A stretch of DNA of 25,645 nt from a virus. Shown here one piece after another: positions 6,730 to 11,648 of the stretch (within the stretch, counting starts at the first letter, position 1; the number at the start of each line of letters is the position of its first letter). The translations under genes were made by a program, and so were the position numbers. The DNA lies in IMG/VR virus record IMGVR_UViG_3300017788_000153, positions 1 to 25,645 of that record. One strand, written 5' to 3'. The notes under the pieces are model-generated. The model saw only the letters and a list, made by a program, of their open reading frames with translations. It made no database searches and was not told the origin of the DNA.

Positions 6730-7378
6730 GAATCTCCCCGAGGGCATAGACGAGTTGGTGAAAGAGCGAGCGAATGTGATACTGAAAAGGTATCACAAGT
6801 GGGTGGAAAGGGAAGACTTAGTACAAGAGGGTATGGCCTGGTGCGTAGCACGCACACAGCAGGTCGAGGATGCTTTTAATGAGCCAGATGATGAGCAACG
6901 TAAGCACAACCTCAAGCGAATAGGGTGGCAGATACTCCGGGCGTGCGAGCGTTATGCTCGCAGGGAGAAAGCACACCGCTCCGGTTATCTCAGTGGCGAT
7001 GAATACTTCTACGAGACCAGTACGGTAGCACAGATGATGCCACACATCTTGAGTAATATCTTTGATGGTGTACTGCTCGAACAGGCACAGCAGTTAGTCG
7101 ATGATGGTATGCCTCGCCGCTCCAGTGCGCCGAGTGAGGGGCGCAACCTCCTTGCTATGTTGGTGGATATCAAGCGTGGCTATGAAATCCTGGAGCACCA
7201 GGACCGCAAGGAAGAAACCAACCACTGTGATTATATCAAGGCTAGATACTACAACAAACTGAAACTCGAGCAGATAGCAGAGATGTTTGGGTGCTCAGTC
7301 TCTACCGCCGATAGGCGCTGTGAGAACGCACTCAAGGCCCTTCAGCGGGTTATTGGAGGGGATAACCCTTGGAGTTAA
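6722..7378 (+). CDS. sigma-70-like protein
   Basis: This 218-residue protein starts at GTG 6722. Residues 15-45 (RANVILKRYHKWVEREDLVQEG) resemble sigma region 2. Residues 181-208 (LEQIAEMFGCSVSTADRRC, then ENALKALQ) form the helix-turn-helix of region 4. The middle (100-165) is less conserved. It may direct RNA polymerase to phage promoters or act as a divergent DNA-binding regulator; no target promoter set can be proven here. It overlaps both neighbours by 8-10 nt and is the third regulator-like gene after whiB. Confidence 0.7.
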   Translation: MTKNLPEGIDELVKERANVILKRYHKWVEREDLVQEGMAWCVARTQQVEDAFNEPDDEQRKHNLKRIGWQILRACERYARREKAHRSGYLSGDEYFYETSTVAQMMPHILSNIFDGVLLEQAQQLVDDGMPRRSSAPSEGRNLLAMLVDIKRGYEILEHQDRKEETNHCDYIKARYYNKLKLEQIAEMFGCSVSTADRRCENALKALQRVIGGDNPWS

Positions 7379-7791
7379 GTACATTGACCGAGGCGGGATT
7401 GTTTGAGTACCTCAAGGCCAACCATTACTTTGACTTCTTGAAATCTGAAGGCACATACGATACCTTTGATTGTGTATCAGAGAGTAAGAGGATGTATGCC
7501 GAACTCAAATGCCGTCGCACGCACTATCCAGATTTGCTCATTGAAAAAATCAAATGGGATAACCTCGTACTTAACGCTCACAATAGAGATATGGATGCGT
7601 GGTACATCAACTCAACACCGAATGGTATTTACGGTTTCCATCTGGAAGAGTTCATCGAACCAGTGTGGGAGGAGCGGGCTATGCCCGCTACTACGGAGTT
7701 TGGAAACCGCTCAAAAATAGGGAAAATTGTGGGCTTTTTGCCACTGTCTTTTGCGAAGGTGCTCTATGCCCCCGTATCCTTTTCGGTGTGA
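7369..7791 (+). CDS. PD-(D/E)XK endonuclease-like protein
   Basis: TTG 7369 follows GGAGGGG by 7-8 nt and overlaps the sigma-like gene's end. In 140 residues the visible motif is D34 in YDTFDCVS, then E45-L-K47-C-R in MYAELKCRR, the D-x10-E-x-K signature of restriction-like nucleases, followed by HYPDLLIEKIKWDNL. The C-terminal 35 residues overlap the next gene and look less constrained. A structure-specific or repair nuclease is plausible, but the substrate is unknown. ORFs in two other frames here are shadows. Confidence 0.7.
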   Translation: MELSTLTEAGLFEYLKANHYFDFLKSEGTYDTFDCVSESKRMYAELKCRRTHYPDLLIEKIKWDNLVLNAHNRDMDAWYINSTPNGIYGFHLEEFIEPVWEERAMPATTEFGNRSKIGKIVGFLPLSFAKVLYAPVSFSV

Positions 7792-7942
7792 GTTCTGCGC
7801 TAACTACCTAGAGGTAGAGCGTGGGATGGATGAAGATGTAACCAACCCTGCGTGTAATTATTGTGGCGTACAGATGACGCGAGTATGGTCCGCTCCCTCC
7901 GTACACTTTAGAGGTACAGGATTTTACAAGACAGATAATTAA
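7766..7942 (+). CDS. FmdB-family zinc-ribbon protein
   Basis: ATG 7766, with AAGG 7 nt upstream, gives 58 residues that fit the FmdB-type zinc ribbon: MPPYPFRCEFC, an acidic middle, PACNYCGVQMTRVWSAP, and the terminal FRGTGFYKTDN typical of the family. Two C-x2-C pairs (the first at residues 8 and 11) bind zinc. The family is common in bacteria and actinophages as a putative regulator; its exact role is unknown. It is the last gene of the rightward early operon, just before a terminator. Confidence 0.85.
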   Translation: MPPYPFRCEFCANYLEVERGMDEDVTNPACNYCGVQMTRVWSAPSVHFRGTGFYKTDN

Positions 7943-7947
7943 AAGAT

Positions 7948-7977
7948 AAAGCCCCGCTCGCAGAGAGGCGGGGCTTT
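7948..7977. terminator. bidirectional terminator between converging operons
   Basis: A perfect 10-bp stem AAAGCCCCGC (7948-7957) / GCGGGGCTTT (7968-7977) with a 10-nt loop. Read leftward it is followed by TTTATCTTTT, read rightward by TTTACTTAT. It separates the rightward operon ending at 7942 from the leftward operon ending at 8040. Confidence 0.88.
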
Positions 7978-7983
7978 ACTTAT

Positions 7984-8022
7984 GTAGCGGAGCGGAAAGG
8001 GTAAGAATACGCTCGACGCTAC
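7984..8022. other. second hairpin in the convergent gap
   Basis: GTAGCG-GAGCG (7984-7994) pairs with CGCTC-GA-CGCTAC (8010-8022), an 11-bp stem with a 2-nt bulge. Its loop holds GAAAGGGTAAGAATA on the plus strand, matching the ribosome-binding motif of the leftward genes but on the opposite strand and with no ATG. Confidence 0.5.
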
Positions 8023-8039
8023 AACTCTAGTGTATCACA

Positions 8040-8492
8040 TCAGTACCAGGGATTGCCCCTTGCCTTCTTCCTCTTCCAAAAATCTAACGCTTTACAGGGA
8101 GAGGAATAACGGTGGCTAATGTATCGTAATCCTTTGAGGATTTGGAGTGCTGGCTCGGTCTCGGTCTCTTTGAGGAGTTGTGCGATACCCAAGGCACTAC
8201 TTTTAGGGTTGTCTGCCTTACTATCAAACCTGCTCTCAGAGGTCCAAAGAGTTCGCAAGCATACCCATTGTTCACCCGTCCAGCCATAGCCAGCACGCGC
8301 ATACGCCTTCGCCATCTTCCTATTCGCATCCTTCTGCTCCTTCGTATCCTTCGTTGCTTTCATTACTGGTGTGGGCTTGGGCTTGGGAGGAATGAACCTC
8401 GCCCTCTCCCACTCGTGTCCGTGAGGAAGTATTAGTACGGCTAGTGCCAGCGTGAGGACACACGCCAGCACTAGCCTACGTTTATGGGTCAT
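8040..8492 (-). CDS. lytic-transglycosylase-like secreted/membrane-anchored protein
   Basis: This 150-residue protein has an N-terminal signal anchor (RRLVLACVLTLALAVLILP, 5-23), a Pro/Lys-rich linker (32-60) and a C-terminal domain of the small SLT/lysozyme-like type. The catalytic Glu is E86 in LWTSESRFD, followed by SSALGIAQ (98-105) and GLRYISHRYSSPCKA. C78 and C133 are placed to form a disulfide. It would cleave glycan strands outside the membrane. It is the last gene of the leftward operon, far from the endolysin, so a role in spanin-like release, superinfection exclusion or host wall change is possible. The start overlaps the previous stop (ATGA). Confidence 0.75.
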   Translation of the reverse strand: MTHKRRLVLACVLTLALAVLILPHGHEWERARFIPPKPKPTPVMKATKDTKEQKDANRKMAKAYARAGYGWTGEQWVCLRTLWTSESRFDSKADNPKSSALGIAQLLKETETEPALQILKGLRYISHRYSSPCKALDFWKRKKARGNPWY

Positions 8493-8572
8493 TTATTTAT
8501 CTTCTCTTCAATCACCATTACCAGCCACGCTACTACGATTACTACGAGCGTGCCTATGATTATCTCCCTCAC
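8489..8572 (-). CDS. 27-aa transmembrane microprotein
   Basis: GTG 8572 overlaps the preceding stop (GTGA) and the TGA overlaps the next ATG (ATGA), with a purine-rich AAGGGGGAGAGG just upstream. It encodes one hydrophobic helix (IIIGTLVVIVVAWLVMVI) and a basic end (EEKINK). Coupling on both sides and a clean membrane helix argue it is real. It could be a small membrane partner of the transglycosylase that follows. Confidence 0.6.
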   Translation of the reverse strand: MREIIIGTLVVIVVAWLVMVIEEKINK

Positions 8573-8775
8573 CCTCTCCCCCTTCCCAGGACTATCGCCT
8601 GGCGTACTAGATTGGTTACCTCGACCCGTTCGGTGGGCGGTTCGCCCTCGGCAAACCACCCCCGCACGAATAGTTGTGTGTCCGGTTGAGCCATCATATA
8701 TTTCAGAGCGCTCTCTTCCACGTTCGTAAAGATTACAGATTTACCAGGAGATTTAATTTCGTATTGGAGATTCAT
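8569..8775 (-). CDS. hypothetical protein (68 aa)
   Basis: It starts MNLQYEIKSPGKSVIFTNVE after AGGAGGAGA and is soluble, with a likely beta-strand N-terminal half (YEIKSPGKSVIF) and QLFVRGWF in the middle. It overlaps the upstream gene by 23 nt and the downstream 27-aa gene by 4 nt. No family is recognised. Confidence 0.65.
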   Translation of the reverse strand: MNLQYEIKSPGKSVIFTNVEESALKYMMAQPDTQLFVRGWFAEGEPPTERVEVTNLVRQAIVLGRGRG

Positions 8776-8953
8776 TCTCCTCCTCTATCTCCGCCCTCTG
8801 CTTATGGATACCTAACTCCATATACTTCACCATAGACATTAACTCATTGACGATATCTTGCCCGCTTCCTCCGTGCGAGCCGAGCATACGCTCGGCGTTA
8901 CGCTTATGGAGTAGGCTCCGCTCGAAGAGATAGGTTGCCGTAGGGTCGCTCAT
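8753..8953 (-). CDS. hypothetical helical protein (66 aa)
   Basis: ATG 8953 is chosen because it overlaps the previous stop as TGATG and has GGGAGG upstream; GTG 8956 is one codon earlier. The protein is mostly helical (FERSLLHKRNAERMLG, ELMSMVKYMELGIHKQRAEI) with an acidic end. The role is unknown. Confidence 0.6.
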   Translation of the reverse strand: MSDPTATYLFERSLLHKRNAERMLGSHGGSGQDIVNELMSMVKYMELGIHKQRAEIEEENESPIRN

Positions 8954-9087
8954 CACTCCTCCCTCATTCTATCGTAGGCAGAGTCCGGGTCGCTCCCGCA
9001 CTCACAATAGCGCTCTAGGTTCCCACAATTCTCGCACTCGTCCAACATATCCAGAGAATAGGGGTCTTCTAGTATCGGCCCACTCAT
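8953..9087 (-). CDS. 44-aa Cys-rich microprotein
   Basis: ATG 9087 overlaps the previous stop (TAATG) and is preceded by AAGGTGAG. It encodes an acidic peptide with cysteines C18, C21, C28 and C30 (DECENCGNLERYCECGSD), a likely metal knuckle. The stop overlaps the next ATG. The function is unknown. Confidence 0.65.
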   Translation of the reverse strand: MSGPILEDPYSLDMLDECENCGNLERYCECGSDPDSAYDRMREE

Positions 9088-9185
9088 TACGCACTCACCT
9101 TTTCTTCGTAAGAATCATCACACGCTCGACACGAGCGAGAATCGTCCATACACCAGGGGCAGATAAACTCTTTACACTCGCTCAT
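9087..9185 (-). CDS. 32-aa zinc-ribbon-like microprotein
   Basis: ATG 9185 overlaps the preceding stop (ATGA) and follows GAGGAGGCGG. In 32 residues there are five cysteines: C4, C9-x2-C12 and C19-x2-C22 (FICPWCMDDSRSCRACDD), enough for a zinc site. It ends EEKVSA, the C-terminus shared by several genes here, encoded by the next gene's ribosome-binding site. Confidence 0.65.
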   Translation of the reverse strand: MSECKEFICPWCMDDSRSCRACDDSYEEKVSA

Positions 9186-9463
9186 TCGCCCGCCTCCTCT
9201 TTGATAGTGTAGATATCAGAATCGTCCTCCTCCTCTAGTGGAATGTTATTTTCAGTAAAGAACGCATTTACATCTTCAATACTCAACTCAATACCATCAT
9301 CGTCCCAGTGGTACGCAAAGAAAGAACTAACGGCATTCCGTAGGTCAGAGTATAGTTTGAAGTATTCATTTCTTTGTTCTGCCGTATCTCTTTGTATTCG
9401 TCTCTCAACTTCGAGAAGGTGCTGGTAGTCTTCTTTGGTCAAGGTAAGTGTATTTGTACTCAC
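9182..9463 (-). CDS. hypothetical acidic protein (93 aa)
   Basis: GTG 9463 overlaps the upstream stop (GTGA), after GGAGGAGGGCGA. The protein starts with a helical segment (LTKEDYQHLLEVERRIQRDT), has an aromatic middle (SSFFAYHWDDDG) and a very acidic end (LEEEDDSDIYTIKEEAGE). No family is recognised; acidic DNA-mimic behaviour would be speculation. Confidence 0.65.
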   Translation of the reverse strand: MSTNTLTLTKEDYQHLLEVERRIQRDTAEQRNEYFKLYSDLRNAVSSFFAYHWDDDGIELSIEDVNAFFTENNIPLEEEDDSDIYTIKEEAGE

Positions 9464-9651
9464 TCGCCCTCCTCCTCCTCTTCCGGTAGGTCAATCTTCT
9501 TGAGCGCCTTCTCTACCGCCTTCCGCCAGTCTTTCGCGTACCCTTCCGCTACTGGTAGCCGGTTCGGGTCAGGGTCGGTGAGGTCGAAGAGTTCAATCTG
9601 CCAACCCAGTTCTTCCTCCTTGATAGTCAGCACTAGCGCGTGTTCTCTCAT
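9460..9651 (-). CDS. hypothetical acidic protein (63 aa)
   Basis: The frame is open to 9768, but the true start is ATG 9651: it overlaps the stop of a separate 48-codon gene (TAATG) and follows the AGAGGTGAGTGCA motif. The protein is MREHALVLTIKEEELGWQIE, then a WRKAVEKALKK helix and a run of five Glu before Gly-Glu. The role is unknown. Confidence 0.6.
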   Translation of the reverse strand: MREHALVLTIKEEELGWQIELFDLTDPDPNRLPVAEGYAKDWRKAVEKALKKIDLPEEEEEGE

Positions 9652-9797
9652 TATGCACTCACCTCTCTTGGACAATCGGCATACGGGAACTCTTCCTGCT
9701 CCTCGCACCCGCACCAGTTGAATATCCTCACTTGCTCCGCGTGGGTAAGTCTTGCCATATCTTCCCACGAATAACTTAGTTGTGATAGGTCGTTCAT
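9651..9797 (-). CDS. 48-aa Cys-containing microprotein
   Basis: ATG 9797 overlaps the previous stop (TGATG) and follows AAAGGGGAGCAAG. It encodes MNDLSQLSYSWEDMARLTHA, then NWCGCEEQEEFPYADC (C29, C31, C42), and ends PREVSA. Overlaps at both ends support it. A longer frame over the same DNA (to 9768) is the 5' extension of the next gene and is not used. Confidence 0.6.
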   Translation of the reverse strand: MNDLSQLSYSWEDMARLTHAEQVRIFNWCGCEEQEEFPYADCPREVSA

Positions 9798-9925
9798 CAC
9801 TTGCTCCCCTTTCTCACTCGTTCTAGTCCTCGCTTATGGAACTCCTCCGCCAGGTCGGCAAGGTGTAATACTCCTATGATAGAGAGCGCGGTTAGCGCTC
9901 CCCATAGCATCAACTCGTAGTCCAT
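9797..9925 (-). CDS. 42-aa membrane microprotein
   Basis: ATG 9925 overlaps the preceding stop (TAATG) after GAGAAGGTGAGCGCG. It encodes one hydrophobic helix (LMLWGALTALSIIGVLHLA) followed by a charged tail (DLAEEFHKRGLERVRKG). It is a single-pass membrane protein of unknown role. Confidence 0.6.
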   Translation of the reverse strand: MDYELMLWGALTALSIIGVLHLADLAEEFHKRGLERVRKGSK

Positions 9926-10062
9926 TACGCGCTCACCTTCTCAACAATTACATCATCATAACCTTTAACTTCTCGCCAGAACTCAGCGATTCTTTCAGCA
10001 TCTATCTTGTGCGTGTAGTGTTGCCAGTTTATCTCGCTACCGCCCACCCATACTGTCCACAT
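9925..10062 (-). CDS. 45-aa hypothetical protein
   Basis: ATG 10062 is 4 nt after GAAAGGGTA (10075-10067). It encodes MWTVWVGGSEINWQHYTHKI, then AERIAEFWREVKGYDD and the ending VEKVSA. It is Trp-rich and soluble. It is the first gene after the punctuating hairpin at 10105-10138 and heads a chain of 11 overlapping genes. No family is recognised. Confidence 0.65.
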   Translation of the reverse strand: MWTVWVGGSEINWQHYTHKIDAERIAEFWREVKGYDDVIVEKVSA

Positions 10063-10066
10063 CTTT

Positions 10067-10075
10067 TACCCTTTC
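10067..10075 (-). promoter_or_regulatory. GAAAGGGTA ribosome-binding motif (representative of six)
   Basis: The 9-mer GAAAGGGTA lies 4-6 nt before the ATG of six leftward genes. Minus-strand positions are 10075-10067, 10891-10883, 11088-11080, 11375-11367, 11641-11633 and 11903-11895. It is the only strong purine block before these starts and so acts as their Shine-Dalgarno sequence. It occurs only where genes are separated by a structured gap, never where they overlap. Confidence 0.75.
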
Positions 10076-10104
10076 CCGTATTAGGTCATTCGCCTAATGT
10101 CCGG

Positions 10105-10138
10105 CTACCTCTCAGGGTACTTTGCCCCTGAGAGATAG
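10105..10138 (-). other. 13-bp CTATC-footed intercistronic hairpin, copy 3
   Basis: On the minus strand CTATCTCTCAGGG pairs with CCCTGAGAGGTAG (13 bp, one U-G) around an 8-nt loop. It begins within 9 nt of the upstream stop. A second hairpin ATTAGG/CCTAAT (10098-10080) and the GAAAGGGTA motif follow. No U-run follows the main stem, so it is not an ordinary terminator. Confidence 0.7.
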
Positions 10139-10145
10139 TCAAGCA

Positions 10146-10328
10146 TTAGCGGAAGGTTATCCGCGTGGCGTTCACCCACGCCTGGCCCTCTCCCCCCTCG
10201 GGGGTGACCAGGTAGCGGGGTTCGCCATAACTAGACTTGCCGTCGAGTATTCGTACCGGTACCCGAAAGGCCTCACTTCGTAAATATCCGACTTGTCCGA
10301 TTCGTTCCGCTAGTTCTGATAATTTCAC
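10146..10328 (-). CDS. hypothetical protein (60 aa)
   Basis: GTG 10328 overlaps the preceding stop (GTGA), within the recurring GGAGAAGGTAAGCGCG element. The protein is basic and mostly beta-strand in character (SEAFRVPVRILDGKSSYG, RYLVTPEGG, AWVNATRITFR). It resembles small phage beta-barrel proteins in general shape, but no family can be named. Confidence 0.65.
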   Translation of the reverse strand: MKLSELAERIGQVGYLRSEAFRVPVRILDGKSSYGEPRYLVTPEGGEGQAWVNATRITFR

Positions 10329-10462
10329 GCGCTTACCTTCTCCTTCTTTAGTTTAGCGAGTAGTTTCTGAATGGCTTCCTCTCGCCCGCTTCCCCACGTT
10401 CCTACGCGGTCATACATTAAGGCACTCTCAATGAGCGCCCACTCTTCCCTTGATAGTTTCAC
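10325..10462 (-). CDS. hypothetical protein (45 aa)
   Basis: The frame is open to 10537, but GTG 10462 is the start: it overlaps the previous stop (GTGA) and has GAAGAGGTGAGCGC upstream. The sequence is MKLSREEWALIESALMYDRV, then a helical basic half (EEAIQKLLAKLKKEKVSA). It ends with the shared EKVSA. Confidence 0.6.
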   Translation of the reverse strand: MKLSREEWALIESALMYDRVGTWGSGREEAIQKLLAKLKKEKVSA

Positions 10463-10878
10463 GCGCTCACCTCTTCGCGGTCTAGTTCGCACCCGTGACA
10501 GGAGCAAGGAGCGAAAGAGGCGAGAGCCTCCTCCCACCCCTTGCGGGCTTGTTTGAGGGTGTCGAATTGCTTGGAATCGCGCCCTATTCTTCCGTAGGGG
10601 CAGAGCATTACTACCTCATAGTAACGCGTAGCGCCCTCGTATCCGTGTTTTGAGGATACGATAACCGAAAGGCTATCTATCTCCCCCGCCACTCTCACGC
10701 CTCGAAAGGCGGAGATTCTCGAATTGAAGAACCTCATCGCGTCTTTGGTGAAGTAATAGGTTCCCTGCTCTTTGCTTGGAATCTGTTGCTCGTGCCATAT
10801 TTCCGCCGGTCTTGTTGGATAGTTCCGGCACCCGTTACACTCACACGCGAAACGGGTTTGGTTATTCTTTGCTCTCAT
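10459..10878 (-). CDS. hypothetical protein with paired CxCxxC ends (139 aa)
   Basis: ATG 10878 follows GAAAGGGTAAAGA. The protein has a CECNGC motif near its N-terminus (C12, C14, C17) and CSCHGC near its C-terminus (C125, C127, C130), suggesting that one metal site is built from both ends. Between them are FTKDAMRFFNSRISAFRG, a strand-rich part and YYEVVMLCPYGRIGR. It ends REEVSA. It is the largest protein of this operon apart from the transglycosylase. No family is recognised. Confidence 0.7.
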   Translation of the reverse strand: MRAKNNQTRFACECNGCRNYPTRPAEIWHEQQIPSKEQGTYYFTKDAMRFFNSRISAFRGVRVAGEIDSLSVIVSSKHGYEGATRYYEVVMLCPYGRIGRDSKQFDTLKQARKGWEEALASFAPCSCHGCELDREEVSA

Positions 10879-10912
10879 TCTTTACCCTTTCTCTATTAGG
10901 ACTAGGTGTCCT

Positions 10913-10950
10913 CTACCCCTCTCAGAGATTACCACCCCTGAGAAGGATAG
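10913..10950 (-). other. 13-bp CTATC-footed intercistronic hairpin, copy 2
   Basis: CTATCCTTCTCAG pairs with CTGAGAGGGGTAG (13 bp, two U-G pairs) around a 12-nt loop. It starts 8 nt after a stop codon. A smaller hairpin AGGAC/GTCCT (10912-10898) and GAAAGGGTA follow. Confidence 0.7.
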
Positions 10951-10957
10951 GCAACCG

Positions 10958-11074
10958 CTAGACCTCGCAATCGTGTCCATATGCGTATGCCTCGCGGGTC
11001 ATACTCACGCCACACTCTACGCACTTAATTAGCCACAGGCTATTAGTGTAATCATAGTCATCTTTTATTTTCAT
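10958..11074 (-). CDS. 38-aa zinc-finger-like microprotein
   Basis: ATG 11074 follows GAAAGGGTAGAAAA. It encodes MKIKDDYDYTNSLWLIKCVE, then CGVSMTREAYAYGHDCEV. The C-x2-C pair and later H-x-C could bind one zinc ion. It stands alone between two hairpin gaps, so it is probably translated as its own unit. Proteins with the KCVECGVSM pattern appear in phages as recollected, but no function is known. Confidence 0.65.
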   Translation of the reverse strand: MKIKDDYDYTNSLWLIKCVECGVSMTREAYAYGHDCEV

Positions 11075-11111
11075 TTTTCTACCCTTTCTGAGTTGCTACC
11101 CTAGCCACTCA

Positions 11112-11143
11112 CCACCCCCGCCGGGTTGCCCCGGCGAGGATAG
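11112..11143 (-). other. 14-bp CTATC-footed intercistronic hairpin, copy 1
   Basis: CTATCCTCGCCGGG pairs with CCCGGCGGGGGTGG (14 bp including three G-U pairs) around a GCAA tetraloop of the GNRA class. It begins 7 nt after a stop codon. A second hairpin TGAGT-GCTA/TAGC-ACTCA (11111-11089) and then GAAAGGGTA follow. Confidence 0.7.
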
Positions 11144-11150
11144 AAAGCCT

Positions 11151-11363
11151 CTAGCGGTTTTTCTTCCCGTTCCGCTTGATTATCTCCCGCTGGAGAAACC
11201 CGATAGCGTTCGCCAGTTCCTGAGCCTCTTCGAGGTTAGAGTAATCGTAACACCCTAACCAATCTATCGCGAAACCGAGGCTATAGGTACTAGCCCTCTT
11301 GGGCTTGACTTTGCCAGCGTTTAGCGCCCATTCTACATTTCCGTACTCTTCGATTTCTTCCAT
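11151..11363 (-). CDS. hypothetical protein (70 aa)
   Basis: ATG 11363 follows GAAAGGGTAGTA. The protein begins MEEIEEYGNVEWALNAGKVK, has a Trp/Tyr-containing middle (FAIDWLGCYDYSN), a helix (LEEAQELANAIGFLQREIIK) and a basic end. It lies between the second hammerhead ribozyme and the first CTATC hairpin. No family is recognised. Confidence 0.65.
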   Translation of the reverse strand: MEEIEEYGNVEWALNAGKVKPKRASTYSLGFAIDWLGCYDYSNLEEAQELANAIGFLQREIIKRNGKKNR

Positions 11364-11385
11364 TACTACCCTTTCCCTATCTGAC

Positions 11386-11439
11386 GGCCTCGTCAGTATC
11401 CGCGTTACGGATAGACGCCCCTTGCGGGGCGTTTCGGCC
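11386..11439 (-). ncRNA. type II hammerhead ribozyme, copy 2
   Basis: Reading the minus strand 11439 to 11386: GGCC (stem II 3' strand); GAA core; stem III ACGCCCC/GGGGCGT with GCAA loop; C17 at 11414; stem I TATCCG/CGGATA with TAACG loop; core CTGACGA; GGCC (stem II 5' strand). All invariant hammerhead positions (C3 U4 G5 A6 N7 G8 A9, G12 A13 A14, the A15.1-U16.1 pair, H17) are present. The open end lies in stem II, which defines type II. Cleavage is expected between 11414 and 11413. It directly abuts the TAA of the upstream gene. Confidence 0.9.
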
Positions 11440-11628
11440 TTATGCGCCTATTGCCCGCTTGATAGTGCGGACGTCTGCTTTATCTACCTGGACGGAGATA
11501 TCTTCCTTCGTTACGAAGAACCCACGAGAGGCGAGAGCCTCCTGAATTGTGGCGTGGATAGCGTAGAAACCTTCCGGTAGTACGTCGTCCATTTTGATTA
11601 TTACTGTGGTGTTGATTCCCTTGCTCAT
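11440..11628 (-). CDS. hypothetical protein (62 aa)
   Basis: ATG 11628 follows GAAAGGGTAAAAG. The protein is MSKGINTTVIIKMDDVLPEG, then AIHATIQEALASRGFFVTKE and DISVQVDKADVRTIKRAIGA. Alternating hydrophobic strands and helices suggest a small alpha/beta fold. It is flanked on both sides by hammerhead ribozymes, so cleavage at both would release it as a monocistronic RNA. No family is recognised. Confidence 0.65.
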   Translation of the reverse strand: MSKGINTTVIIKMDDVLPEGFYAIHATIQEALASRGFFVTKEDISVQVDKADVRTIKRAIGA

Positions 11629-11648
11629 CTTTTACCCTTTCGTAGTCT

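Noticed and set aside
9374-9721. Rightward ORF opposite the leftward microprotein genes
   Set aside because: Ser-rich shadow of acidic leftward genes, no RBS, and opposite to a consistent chain of overlapping genes.
11414-11435. GC hairpin followed by TTT looking like a Rho-independent terminator (also at 11677-11698)
   Set aside because: The apparent T-run is the complement of the hammerhead GAAA core and lies on the wrong strand for the leftward genes; the hairpin is stem III of a ribozyme.
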